Part shown: positions 47,238 to 60,578 of the stretch, piece after piece
Numbering within the stretch: the stretch's first letter is position 1
Layout: each line of letters opens with the position of its first letter
From: Beaufortia kweichowensis
Lineage: Eukaryota; Chordata; Actinopteri; Cypriniformes; Gastromyzontidae
Assembly (NCBI GenBank): GCA_019155185.1
Contig: CM032795.1
Coordinates: 20,005,795 to 20,069,794, forward strand
Reading direction: 5' to 3'
DNA: 64,000 nucleotides
The notes under the pieces: model-generated
What the model was told of the DNA's origin: nothing
Seen by the model: only the letters and a program-made list of their open reading frames with translations
Database searches by the model: none
Position numbers and translations under genes: made by a program

Positions 47238-50200
47238 AATGGTTAAATATACTTTTTTAAATAGAAAATGTTAAATTGTGAGTGTTCATTTCAGCAAGAA
47301 CTACTCTGTGATATTGTGTCATCAAATATGTTGTGTCACCTATTAATATTCATGAGTCAAACTGATGACTTTGATGATGAAAATGTGTTGAAAATATATC
47401 CACCCACTTATCCCACATAAAAGCAGGTGATAAAGTGATGTTGTTCTGGTCGTGTTCTGGTCATATTTTAATATGTGCGCTGGAGTTTCTTTCACTTTTA
47501 TATACGTGAAATATGTATATAGTGACATATATTCTGAATGATCAAATCAGCTCGTGCCATGAAGAATTTTGCCCTTAGTAAATATGAGATCGCACTGTAG
47601 GGTCCTTGAAGTTTCCCTTAGTAATTTTGTCCCAGGGGATGAAGGCCACATCGAGACTGATGTTTTCTTCTTGAGATGGGCTGACTCAGGGGATTAAAGG
47701 AGAGAAAGCCCCAACTAACTCCTCTATTTCATCTTTCTGGGTCACACTGATAAGCTCAACGTGTTGTTAATACATCTCATTAAGGAGCGGAGGATCTTGG
47801 GCTAAATGTTTACTTTTAATTCAGGGGTCCAGTTGGGACCTTAATAATGATGTTTTAGCTTTAATGAACATAAATTGTGCGTTTGGGGGCAAGACAGTTT
47901 TATATTACACGTCTGATCATCCTTTTTCTCTCAGTTTAAGATAATATCATTAAGACAATATCATCTCTGTCTTTCAGAGCATCTAAAGAATAATTGGTCA
48001 AGTACGTTAGGTGTGTTGATGGGATGAGTCACATGACACATGACAGCCAATCGCATTTGGTGTGATTCACATCAGACTTTAGGGACATTAAGATGTATTT
48101 ATTTAATTTCTGCATTAGACAATCCTTGAACATTAAAAATCACTCATTTCAACATTTTACAATTTGGGATATACTTATTTTGATTTCAGATACTATTTAG
48201 TATGGATAGTATTGGATAATAAATAGTAATGACACAGTTTTCATTAATTTATAAAAGATGAAAGTGAATGCTCTGCCTGACATCTTGTGCCTTTCATAAA
48301 AGCTAAATGGGTTTGAAACTACATTAGGGTGAATAAATGATTATAATTTTAATTTTTGGGTCCTTTAATATTTATTGAATATACTTCATTTGAGTGGCTT
48401 TGAAATATTTTCAGTGTTCAAACTGAAATAGCCTCTCAGTGTTGGTCAGGCTGGATCCATTACAGTCATCTGTGATTATTAAATAACATTTATTATTATT
48501 TCATTTCATTTTATAGAGAATGCTGGGGTGCACTTCCATTTATTGATAAATGAAATAATAAAAATGATACTTTTAGATGAGGAAATCATTTCCAATATGA
48601 AGAAATATCCTAAAATGATGATGAATTGTGTAATGAAAGAATCAACTTTCTCAGCAGCCACAGTTATCGGTGAGTATGAGCAATGAATATTTTTAATAAT
48701 TTCTGTTTTATAATGTAACATAAATTGTTAAATGCTACTTGTTTATTTCAGAATATGCTGGAAATTATCAAAATGAACTTCCAGTTGACATCTTCATGTA
48801 AGTTAACTCTCAATCTCTCACTAAGTGATGACTCACTTTTGTTTGATTTTTTTAATAATACTATTAGACATCCTGTTAATTTCCTTTCCATTATGTAGCT
48901 AATAAAGTTAATATAATAAATAAATAAGTTTATAATTAATAAAGTTTAATTGCATGAGGTTCCAAAATCATTTTATAGAAATACCTTGTTTAATGACAAC
49001 AACAGCATATTAAGGTTTTGTGAAAGTATTGCGGAACAGCAGTGACCCATCTCTCCTTCCAGATGAGTCACAAATTGCTTCCCGGTTTTAAATCAATTGT
49101 TCATACACAAGCGATGTAATTCTCTTTCAACGATCGCCACGCAATTATTAGTCTACTTCATACTCTTATTATTGATTACTAACCGAAAGTCATTCACCGG
49201 GATAATGGTAAATGTGTTCGTGTGCCTTCATATATCTCTGTTCCTGTTCGCTTTTCAACAGATGGGAAATTAATTACATCAAAACCAAGTACATCTGCAC
49301 AATTAAGCTGAAATAATTGTTGATTATGATACGTGTACTGTAGCATAACTAATTCAGACACAGTCATTTTGTCTGAATTGGAACAAATTAGACCGCCTCC
49401 TCATGCTGTTATTAAAAACAAGCCGATGAAGCCAAAGTATTTACTGATTTGTGTTTGCAGTGACTTTGCAGAATAACACTGAATAACACACAGCTGCCCA
49501 TAAGCAAGTCCAGAAAGTAAAGAAAACCACAAATAATTTGGTAAATTTCATAAACCTTTGTAAATTTAGCATGTACTGACATGGCACAAGTAATTACGTA
49601 TACGATCCAGATGTTTGGATTTAATCCTTGACAATTCATCTGCAACTATTCAATACTGTATCATGTTTCGTTTCCATTAGCCAAACTTGTGCATTTTTAA
49701 TAAAAATGACCAGGAATCAGATATCATTTATTTAGTTTATTTTTTCTTTGCTTTTTCAGGGTTACGGACTCTGGGTCCAAGAGCTGTTAAGCTTTTAGCC
49801 AAAGCACAACACTGTAAGAAGCTTAAAGCAACGTTCACTTCACTTTCTTTAAAGTTGTTTTTTTTTCTTTAGACTGATTGCTTCCACCCAATGTAATCTT
49901 GCTTTTTCAGATTCATTTAAAATCAGCTTGCACTTTTTTGCAAATCTGGACCGAGAGATGCCATGTTGCTTCATTATGTCACATGTTGAAGACGTCTGAA
50001 GATTCTGATCCGCTCTGCCCGGCCGTCTTATTACATTTCCTCATTTCCATGCCCACATCTCACTCATAATAAAGTCTTATGAATATTCCACAGTTTTAAG
50101 CCTAAATCACCAGACACGGTACTATTATAAAACATACAAATTTATGCACTGTGATGTCATGAGGGATAACCTCATTTTTACACTTTTTTGCATTTTAGTC

Positions 50201-50285
50201 TCTTTTTAGGCCACTTTCAACCTTAAAGCAATACTATTACTTTTTTATGAACATCAGGTATGCTCAGTTTAATAACTGGTGTCTT
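47238..50285. other. AT-rich noncoding DNA
   Basis: No gene is visible. A phrase near 48313 (aaactacattagggtgaata) resembles the interior of the AAAGGGATAGTTC MITE. Several short stretches (for example 47560-47840) are less AT-rich and unique-looking and could be conserved noncoding elements. Confidence 0.4.
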
Positions 50286-50350
50286 AAAGGGATTTAAAGG
50301 GCCAGTTTACCCAAAAATGAAAATTCACTTACTGACCTTCATGTTGTTTT
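50286..50350. repeat. AAAGGGATAGTTC MITE remnant
   Basis: taaagggccagtttacccaa, aaatgaaaattcacttactg and ccttcatgttgttttaac match the family's end and early interior. Confidence 0.65.
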
Positions 50351-51261
50351 AACCTGATAACTGTCACCACCACATGAACTACAATTTTTTTTAAATATTT
50401 AGATATTATTTAGATATTTTGTCTTTTTAATTTGGAAAATTTTAGGTATTTTTATAAATAATTTTTTTTAATTTTATAAATTAATTTTTTTATTATTTTT
50501 TGTTTAGTATTTGTTAAATATCTATTCTTTAGTCTTATACCTTTCCATCAATATATAGTTTGTCATGGTTATATTAGAATGGTTATTTAAACATTTAAGT
50601 ACATAATGAAAAAGTTAACAGGTGAAATAATAGGCAAAATTTAATCTATTTTTTCAAAAAACATTTTTGATGATGAATAGCTTGGAAACGTACTGAAACA
50701 AATCAAAGGCAACATTTTCCAAAACAAAATGTATGAGAAATATATTTTTTACCTTTCAGATCTTGTCATGCTAAAATAAATTCTGTACTGTAAGCATGGA
50801 AATTAATTTCACAACTAATACATTTAGAAGTCAGCGCTTATACTGTGATCAGATTCTGTGTTATTGTTTATCAATTCATAATTAACAAAACCTATCGAAC
50901 ACACCAATGACAACCATTTTCACCGCATCACCACCCTCAGTCCAACTCTTCACGCACGCTTGACAGTGATTGGTCGTCTGACAAAACCGAGGCCTCCAAT
51001 CAAAAGAGCGGTGTCTGCACGCACTGAAAATTCAACTAAGGTTGACTTGTTTCCCACAGAACGGATCGAAGCGATGATCTCCAACTGCGCGAGACAAATT
51101 GCTTAGAATCCTGCCGAGTTTAAGGAGAAGACCTGATTATGTGTCGGGCTGGAGAAACTCTTGCGAGCGAGTCGCCCTGTGTCGCAGCAGAACAGGAATT
51201 AGATGGTTACAGAAGTGTCCTCCCTGCTGACAGCAGCAGTTAATAAAAGGGAGGATGGAAT

Positions 51262-51264
<3 letters not shown>
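50351..51264. other. Noncoding DNA, AT-rich then GC-richer
   Basis: 50351-50900 is very T-rich. From about 50927 to 51240 the sequence is GC-richer with several CpGs. A plus-strand acceptor TTTCCCACAG at 51050-51059 precedes a frame containing TDRSDDLQLRETNCLESCRV and a TAA at 51121-51123; this is weak exon evidence only. Confidence 0.3.

Positions 51265-51298
<34 letters not shown>
51265..51298. repeat. (AG)n microsatellite
   Basis: About 34 bp of uninterrupted AG. It creates a spurious Ser-Leu run in the minus-strand open frame 51137-51571. Confidence 0.98.
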
Positions 51299-51302
<4 letters not shown>

Positions 51303-51506
51303 AGACTGACATCGGATGGCAGTCGTAGCTGAATAACAAGCTGGAGAAGTATCTCCAATCTGAGAGCGAGCAGAGCTGGTCCAGAAAGTGTCACACCGTT
51401 ACAATGAACTGTCACATTGAAAAACCACAGAATACTTTGTGATGTGGTGTAATCGATAAATCTAGTGCTCGGGTCTCTGAAGGGTATCCCATCTGTTAAG
51501 TTTGTC

Positions 51507-51548
51507 AAGTTCTTCAAGTATATCCTATTAAGTTCTTCAAGTATATCC
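51507..51548. repeat. 22-bp tandem duplication
   Basis: aagttcttcaagtatatcct occurs at 51507-51526 and again at 51529-51548, separated by two bases. Confidence 0.9.
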
Positions 51549-54500
51549 TTAAGTAAGCGGTTGGGCTTCAAGATTTCGATGTTTTAGTAATGTACTGTAA
51601 AGACTGAAAATTGTTTTAAACAAAATGAATTAAAACTAGTAATGTTTCTGTAAATCAAGGTTATTATACTAAGGAATATTATTCCAAGGTTATTATTTAC
51701 TTAAACTATTAAAAGCTTTCTGTTAATTGAAATGAAATTAAAAAAGGCCTAAATATTATCCAAAAAAACTAAACTATAATTAGAAATGTTGCCATAGCAA
51801 TAAAAAGATAAAATTAACATGAAAAGTAGAAATATATTGATGAAAGCTAATTCAAAATACAGTATTAGTAAAATTACAATAAAACTAAAGACTATACACA
51901 AAATGATTGTGTTAAAAATGTGTTGTACATTAAATTGAGTTTGTTTCATTGATTTTTAGGATAAGGGCATCTCTCAAATTTGTAATGGATGCACCATAAA
52001 AACACTGTATGTGAAGTTTTTTCTCCTCCCTTGGTAAGTTGGTAAGATATCATGTTTTTGCTTGGTCATTAATGTGACTGTAACTCAAAATAACATTCTT
52101 AAAGGCACTTAGTTTTTTTACAAACAATACTGGAAATGTCAAATAATTTGTTGTGATTCTTTCCATAAATGTGAATAATCATCGACATCATGATGCACTA
52201 TTAAACCATCAAGTGTTCAGAATCCTCATATTCATCTTAAACTAAGATAAGTTATCCTGCGCTTTCTCCCCTCAGGCCTCTCAGGTAGGAACCCCCATCA
52301 GAGGCTCATCACGCTTTGTTTTGAGGACCAAACAGTCAACTGTGTCAGATCTATACAGAAGTCAGTGTGGGCGAGATGGTGAGGGATGAAACGAGTGGAG
52401 CCACTGCAGAGACGATGGGAGAAACAGACAGAAAAACAGAAAGAATGTGAAGAGGTGGTGGGAGACACGCCGGCCCTGGGGAGAAAGAGGGCGGAGCCTG
52501 GATGACATTTTTGGGGCAGCAGTTATGGATGATCATCACATGCATTGTAGCGCTAAATGGAAAAAATTGACGCGAACGCAACTTAAAAAAGTCTTGTTGA
52601 CTTTGAATCACAGTCATGTGCCAGCCACGGTTGTAAATGTGTTTCAACGAAGTGATGATTTTTCAGTTGGATTCTACTTTGACAAAAGCTTCACGTACAC
52701 ATTACGTTGAACCCTAACATTAACTCTTGGCTTACTCGCAGTTCTCGTGTTTGAAATATTTTCTTCTTTGGCAATATATTAATAAATGGTCATTTGATTA
52801 GAAGGCTTTCCAAATCTGTACCAAACTGTACAAGAGTGAATTGCTATTTAGTAAGCGGATAATCAGCTGTCTTCTAAGATCACCTACATAGTCACCAAAA
52901 ACATTTGAACTTCAATTGAGCTTGTTTTTGAAATGTTTTTATAACTGTCACAATAACAATCATTTATTTATAATATGTTGATCTTCAGTCTTGGATTTAT
53001 ATTTTTACAGGGCTTGTCACAATGCATTATGGGATTGATTCTTCTCAGAGGATGCATGGGATGCCGTTTCAAATTTTGATATAAATAAGGTATGTTTTAA
53101 TCATTCAGTCAACGTTATTTTTTAAATGTTGTTTAGGTTGGCAACTCACTATGATGACAGGAGTAAAAGTAACCTGCATTTTTATGTTTCTAACAGAGGG
53201 GGCGATAGAAAGAAAACTATTATTATTATTATGATAATTTTATATTTATTAGATTTTTTTCAAAGAAAGATGATTGGCTCTTTTAACTGTAAGTGAGACT
53301 ACATATTCAGCAATTTCTTCCATTCATATACAGTCTATTCGAATGGGCAGCATCTCTGATTTCTCAGGCACAACTCCATGACTTAAGGTGCAGATGAGCA
53401 GACAGCTGCGCAATATCTTCCTTAATCCCTCCTCTGAACCGTCTTTCTCTTTACACCTCCTCCATCATTCACTCCCTTGAGGAGAACATGAGAAGATGTG
53501 GACGTGACTATTGAGAGGATGGACAGTTTTAATACCGAGCTTGTTCCCTCCAGGGACCGGTTACCCCTGAAGATATTACAAGCTCCAAAATGAATCACAT
53601 CCATTTCTCACCGAGCACAAGATGACAGGAATGAGACCCACTTTGAGGACTCTGTCTCTTTGCAAACAGTCACAACGTGAAGGATCACAGAGAAATGTCC
53701 ACTCCTGTGACCCACAGTTAAAGTAAGAGACGCTCTATTGACGTGAGAAATATTGCAAACTTTTGAAAGGTCAGTCATGAAGTTCTCACCTTTCTTGCTC
53801 TTTACTGTTTTTATTGGTCAGTAAATAAATGGTCTGGGGTATATTTTCATCATTTACACAGTATATCCCTATACTGTGCATGTATGCAAAAAGTTGACAA
53901 ACATTTACAATAAATGGCCTCAAAGCTGATGAGAAAAGCTAACTATACATGATATCACAAAATAGTCCAAGAATTCTTGGTTTGTAATTAACAAATGCAA
54001 GATTTGTAGAAATACTTAGACAAAAAAAACCTTTTGATCAGTGTAAAACCTTTTGATTGTAATTGCCCAATCAAAAGCTTATGGGTACTCCAGCCCTACT
54101 ATTTTAAATGAATAAAAATGTGAAAGACTGAAGATGTTTTGTGGACCACAGGAGGTCGAGCGGATGATTTGGCAGCAGTTAATGTGAAACCTCTCTGATG
54201 TTTGTGGTCTAAATTGTTTGATTACATGCCTTTGATCTCTAGCCAATTTTCATCTCAAATCCAGCATAAAATCTGTTTTTTAAGAAACCCGAGGCTTTTA
54301 TAACAATGAGAAAAATAAATCACAATAGGGAGATTTTCTTCCTTTTCAAACATAAATTGTTAGAGAAAGCAAGTTGTGTACACAACACGACTCAAGAGCC
54401 ATTGATCTGTGTGGTCACCTAAAAGCTCTTTTATCTGTTCTGCTCAGAGTTATAAAGACAAAAAAGAATCAAATTGAACTGAATTGAATTTGTTTTCACA

Positions 54501-57060
54501 GCTCTCCTGGATACTTGATTCTGATTGGTCAGTCACAACAGGGGCAGGTAAGTGTCCTATCTCACCTGATGTATTATTTAGACTTTCAAATAGTCAGAAA
54601 TGAATGATGTATTATAGGCATCTTTCATTATATGTTTTTTCAATGTATATTTAAATAATATATGTATGTTTTTTAATAAATGTTAGTGTGTTGCTGCATT
54701 ATTAAAAGCTTTTCTTCAATAAGATAAAAGATGTTTGTTGCACACATTGTAGTCATTTGAGCATTCAATGTAGAATCCCAAGAAAACATCACGGTTTCAT
54801 CGTGCATACAGATGAGAGCCTTCATATTGTATTTTACTCCTGTGTATTTTATTATGAGTTTTTTTAGGTTTCTAGTTTTCTTCCCTCTGACATTAAGGAC
54901 ACAGAAGAGAAGAATTCTTACGACTTTCTGAAAAAGCAGTTCCCTCAATTTGCCTAGAAGACACAGTTTTTACATTCAGATCCTCACCGACTAAAATGTC
55001 ACATGTGCCTTTAATTGGACACAATGATTTTGGGAAAAAACTATTTCAAGCGCTGTGTGACTTAAGGCTGTGCTTTCTGTGAAATATTATCATTTATGTT
55101 CATACTCTCTTTTTTTTTTATCTCAGTCTATTTTTTAATACATAAGCAGATATTTTAGAGTCCTTTGACTAAATTTGCCCAGGGCTCAAACTGTCATGAA
55201 TGAATGTAGATAGAGATGGCAATGTTCCTGATTCTTAATCTTTAACAATATCCTGATATGACTTGTGCTAAACAGAGTTTGAACTTGAACGACAGGATAT
55301 TTTATGCTAACACATCTTCTTTCAAGCAATTGCGGAACAGCTTTTAAACTCCCTAATTTACATTATTTTACATTTTACAAATGCAATTTTGAGATAAAAT
55401 GTATTAGGACAGTAAGGTCACGCTTTAAATTTAGGAGATGTCGGTATTGTTTATTATCAATTTGCACATTTAAAAAAACTATAAAATGTATTTAGGTGCT
55501 AATAAAACATGCAGGATGAATTAAGCAAGAGCATATATCAAAATACAGCAAAACTGTTAATATTATACAGTGCAAAACAAAATGTTTTTTGCTGATATAT
55601 GCATGGTACGTTTAATAAAGACACCCACAAACACACATGTTTTGTTTATCATATAATATTTTCTGTAAACACATTGTGGATGATGTAGGCCAGGCCTGAG
55701 ACAAAGCCATTAAAACAGTCTACTGTATCATTATTCACTTTTAAAGTTGAACTTCAATGCTTGTATTCAGTTCTGCTCGTATCTCTAAACGGCTCTGGCT
55801 TAAATCTATTTTTCTGATGCAGATGCACCAGGCGGAGTACAGTGGCACAGAATTGGGCTCTTTGTTGTTTGCTAAAGTGAATCTCTAGAGACTGCAGCAG
55901 AGCCGGAGAGAGAGAAACAGAAAAATGCTCCTCAAAGGATACAAAGTGGTTTGGAAGGATCTCGGTTACATACTCATCTGAATTCCAGGAGATTTTGTCA
56001 TTGTCTGACCGAAATGAGATGCTAAATTCCCGGTTCTTCTGTCAGGCTTCGACTGGTTTGGATTTTAATGGAAAGGTTCTCTCACAAATCAAACTGTCAT
56101 TATTTACTTATTGTGGAGCACAAAATTTATGCAGATTGTTTTGTTTTTCAGATCATATGGAGTTCATGTGAAAACACCTGTCAAGCCAGTTTTCTTTCAC
56201 AGCTTTGTGTGAGAAACGAACTAAAATGTAAACTTACAACACCATAGCAACCACCCTAGCATCCTGCCTAGTAACCACATATCAATGTAACAATTTAGAG
56301 ATGCTCCTGTATCAAATATAAATGTACATATGTAACGTTGTGCTTTTCCCACAGATGAAGAAACATTGTGGACTGTGGTGTCAGCGTGAAACGTCACTTC
56401 ACAGCGCTACATGTAAATTGATTGTTTCCCGTCTCCTTTTATCATCACTTCAGTCGTCTGTCTTTTTGGACGAGGACGACCCGTTGTTAAAACAATAACT
56501 GAGCTTCTGTTCTTCCTCACGATTTACCCTTTTAGCTCAGATTTTAGACATCTGTACTGTGAAGCTCTTGACCGACGTGTAAGCCACCTGCTGTTTAGCT
56601 TATAGAGATGACTTAGATTTCGCTCTCCACCTTTCCACACCTGTCATTTGCTTTCCTCCACCCCCCGCTTGGTTTTAATGGTGTCATTCTTATAAGCTAT
56701 TCCTGGACATCTATGATACACTCCAAGTGCCCATTGTATAGCAGCGCTGTCATTCAACCAGACGAAAAAAGATGTTTGAGCTTTGTGCCGTGTCCCTGTG
56801 CAGAATACAAAGTAGCAGTGTGAGTTTCAGACACATTTTTAAACAAACTGTCAGAAATGGCAAACATTTAACTAGACTTTTGAGAATAGAATTTAGAAGT
56901 TTGTTTTGTAAATGCATGATGTGTAAGACAGATATTTACAAGTAGTTAGAGTACACACCGCAAAACAATTTTAGCAGCTTGACTATACATTTTAAGCTTT
57001 CAAAAATGTGCAGAATTTTAGAAATGACAGTGAGGCGGTCAGCAAAGTGATTCACCAATT
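51549..57060. other. AT-rich noncoding DNA
   Basis: No recognised gene, RNA or full transposon is seen in this 5.5 kb. 52260-52540 and 53340-53700 are GC-richer and unique-looking; open frames there (52351-52647 minus, 52447-52710 plus) overlap on opposite strands without splice context. An AGCAACC-type repeat, accatagcaaccaccctagc, is at about 56241. Confidence 0.4.
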
Positions 57061-57150
57061 CATTATTTATCTGTCTGCCTATCTATCTTATTCATCTACC
57101 TGTCCATGTTATTGCCCATCCATCGTCCATCTGTCTGTCTAATGTCTATC
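57061..57150. repeat. Degenerate (TCTR)n/(ATCT)n tetranucleotide tract
   Basis: The run includes tatctgtctgcctatctatc, ccatccatcgtccatctgtc and tgtctaatgtctatctatc. It is interrupted and old. Confidence 0.85.
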
Positions 57151-59784
57151 TATCTTTTTACTAGATGAACTGTGTTTGTGTTCAGTCATCCCAAGTATCA
57201 TCCCTTTTTGTATGAGATATGAGTTTAATTTCTTAAATTAAATATGGCACCATTAATATTATTTCTGTTCAAACTTGTTACATGCCATATTTCCAATGTT
57301 CAATATTAAGTGAACTTTAGTAATTTGTCATGTAACATGTCCTGCCCCATTTGTGTTACAGACATGAATGATACTCAAGAAACAACCTATCATCACATTG
57401 CAATGCACCTAAAAAAACCCTTGAGAATACCTTAGCAACTGCACAACAACGCCCTGGCAACCGCATCCTCAATGCCCATGGTGCATCATGGTGGTGAGTT
57501 TGCCACATATTTTTATATATATGCAAAAGTATATTTTACTTGTAGATTGGCAGTCTGGCACAGAATGAATAAAGTTACTTTTCTTGCTGTGCTGTCTGGA
57601 GTGATTTGAGGTCCAGTCAGCAACAAAAAAACACTAAATTGATTTTTAAGCCCAGTATGTTTGCCAGCTTTGTTTTTCTACTGTTTTGGCAAATAAAGTT
57701 ACCTTTAAAAAATGTGTCTCCACGTGAACCCAGTAAAAGATCAAACCACAAGAAGCCATTTAACCCTTATTAATAATTCAAGTCTCTTGAATGCCAGAGC
57801 TGTTTCAACATCTCGACTCAATTAAACAAACAGAGGTGACTTAGAAACAGCAGGTTTTCATGTTTTCCGCTCGCAGTTATTGGCTTTTAGAGAACTTTCA
57901 AACAGTTTACTTAAAGAGAAGTACAAATGAAAACGAGATGGCGATCAAAGGAAGCAGAAACACTGTGGGTTAGATTGATGACACCGGTTTCAGCCTGGCC
58001 ATCTTTCTTAAAGTTAGATTGGTGAATTTCATTGCGTCCTTTCGATTGTATGTTCATTTTTATGTGAAAACATAACTATTTTTGTATAAATTTGTAAGAA
58101 CAAACAAACATGATTAAAAGAAAAACAGTCACTGGGGAAAAGTTGAAATGAAATAGTTACAAATTGCCATGACTGTGTTGATATGCTTTTGCTATTCTTT
58201 CTCAAAAGAATCACATTACAAGTGTGTAATTTAAGACCCAGTAGAATTGATCAAGGATTGTAATATGTGGAAATAACATCCATCCATTTTCATCATGTAT
58301 CTGCAGGAGAATGATGTCCTGACATGTTAACAACGAACAACATGTTACAATTGAAACGAATGGGAATACTAGTGGACAGCATCTCCAGGTACTGTTGACC
58401 TTGTTGATTTTTTTATAATAGTCCAACTGACAGCAAAGTTGTGTTTATAAGTTGGTTTGCTACCATAAGCTTTTGATGTCAAACATGTGAAAGGGTTTGT
58501 TTGGAGACACTTTCACAAAATATTATAAACACTCCAGTATTTACTTAGGTTCCCATATGCTAAATTTTGTGCAATTTCTTTTTAAAGCACCTTTCAACAC
58601 CCACGTTTGGAAATTTACATACTGTCAGGCAGAAGGCAACACAACTGCATCCGTTTCTGTCTGAATCCAGGTTGAGTGCTGGAAAATGTCTGTCAGCTGA
58701 TTGGACCAGAGAGCGGGTGAGTCACATTGAATCTGCTGTGAGTGTGAGATCGTTCATTAACATGAATAAATTCTCTTCTGCTCATTTCTCCTGCGAGCTA
58801 ACAAACGCTAGATCTGCTTTAGTGCTGAATGGTTTTATTTTAGTTAAACTCGTGACGTTCAGCCGCCTTACCTGAGTGCTCACTGTATCTGAATCACAAT
58901 CTGCTCTCTCATGAAGAAAAATCCAGAAAAAGCCAGTTTTCAGAATTGCAACAGATCAATTTGGCGGCATTAAATGTTTTTCATGAGTTATTGAGTGTTT
59001 TCTTATTCTTCTCAGACCGTTGCCCATTAAGTTCATCCAAATAGCAGAAAGACACCCGAGCATCAGTGATGCCAGCAGGCCTGGAGGAGAATCACCTGCA
59101 ATACTGAATTAGAAACTGTCATTTTTTTAGTGCTTCTATCATAATTAGCTAATTAAATTTTCTAATGATTGGGTCAAATTTGGACATTTTCTTGTTTAAA
59201 TAATTTAAACCAATTCTTAGGTTCACTCAACTTTGTGTTTGGTGTGTGATAGGATAACAAGATTTTTGGCCAATGGTTTTGTGTTTTTCACAAGGTTCTG
59301 ATTTAACTAAAATATTTCCATGTACTGAAATTTAAGATCTGCATATCAAAATATTTCAAAGTCTTATATTCTGAGAGATCATGTACAATTGCATGTTAAG
59401 AGTAAGATGGTGTGTGTCTCAGCTCTCTAAAACATGTGTGATCAATAACGTGAAGTCTAAAACAGTTTCAAGTGTTTTAACTTTCCAGGTAGATAGATTG
59501 AAACCAGGAACATTAATACAGTACACTTTACATCACGTAAACTGGCCGAGTAAATGAAACGGGGTCGAAATAATCAATTACAGTATGGCAACATTGTTTG
59601 TCCTTCAGAACTTCTGTATGTATGTTATTGTTCAATGTGAATCTTTCTAAGTGAAATCAATATACAGCAAAAGGTTTGAAAATATTTAATCAATGTGTGA
59701 TGGTGCATCTTATAATCCATTCTGGGTCATTTTTCACCCATAATTTTTTTGTCAGTAGACTCGTATTTTCTTCCAGTAAATTTC
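57151..59784. other. AT-rich noncoding DNA
   Basis: An AGCAACC-type fragment (ccttagcaactgcacaacaa then cgccctggcaaccgcatc) lies at about 57430-57467. The plus open frame 58567-58875 has no splice context. Nothing else is supported. Confidence 0.4.
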
Positions 59785-59845
59785 TGTATTGCTTTGGATA
59801 AAAGGATCTGTCAAATGCATCAATTGAAATACTTGTAAATGGTTA
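59785..59845 (+). repeat. SINE tail fragment
   Basis: ctgtattgctttggataaaa then ggatctgtcaaatgcatcaa matches the tail of the SINE at 21722-21866. Confidence 0.6.
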
Positions 59846-60341
59846 TGAATTTTATCATTTCAACTTCTTCCCCTTATAAAGTTCTCTTTAAAGTACACAG
59901 ACAGACATGAAATTGTATCATTACAGTTAAGACTTTCCATACAAGTGAAAGAAGACAACATGAATGATTATTTTTTATAAGCTGGTGAGAGGGCAGCATT
60001 GTGAAATTGCCTTTTCTGCGGGGAGCTATTCAATCACGGCCGACTTACACTCACAACAGGCCTCTCTGCAGTCAGAGAGACGCCATAATGTGTGGATGTG
60101 TTCCTTTGCTTTGAAGGCTGATGGTGAAAGAGGAATTGTAGTGCAATGATCTTATTCCTGAGTTATGTGACTCCTATGGGCTGAAGGAGTGCAAAATGGG
60201 GGTTTCTAGTTGGTGCGTGCGCTGGAGAACAGGATTGTTCTTGTCTTATGGTGGTTAGCAACATTTGGACATATCTTGCACAAATACACTCATTTTCAAA
60301 ACATGCAACCTGATCTCACAGGAAAACTTACTGTAACTATT

Positions 60342-60578
60342 TGTGACCCTGTCTGTGAAAACCCGGCTAAAGTCCAAAGTCCAATTCTGAGATAATGAGC
60401 ATTAAAGTTTGATTTTACCTTTTAATTTCACTATGATTTCAATCTTTGATTAAATCTTACTCAGTCAGTATTAATGATATCAAGATTATATTTTTTACAG
60501 AACGTTCTTTTCATTATTTAGGAGTTTTTTTAAAGCCCAAAAAATGACTTAAGCTGGGTTTTCTCAGGCAGGGTCACA
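60342..60578. mobile_element. MITE with GTGACCCTG inverted termini, about 237 bp
   Basis: It begins tgtgaccctgtctgtgaaaa then cccggctaa and ends agctgggttttctcaggcag then ggtcaca, imperfect inverted repeats of about 25 bp. No coding capacity. A rearranged relative lies at 26735-27184. Confidence 0.8.

Noticed and set aside
51137..51571. 144-codon minus-strand open frame
   Set aside because: Much of it is translated (AG)n microsatellite and a 22-bp tandem duplication; no splice or family support.
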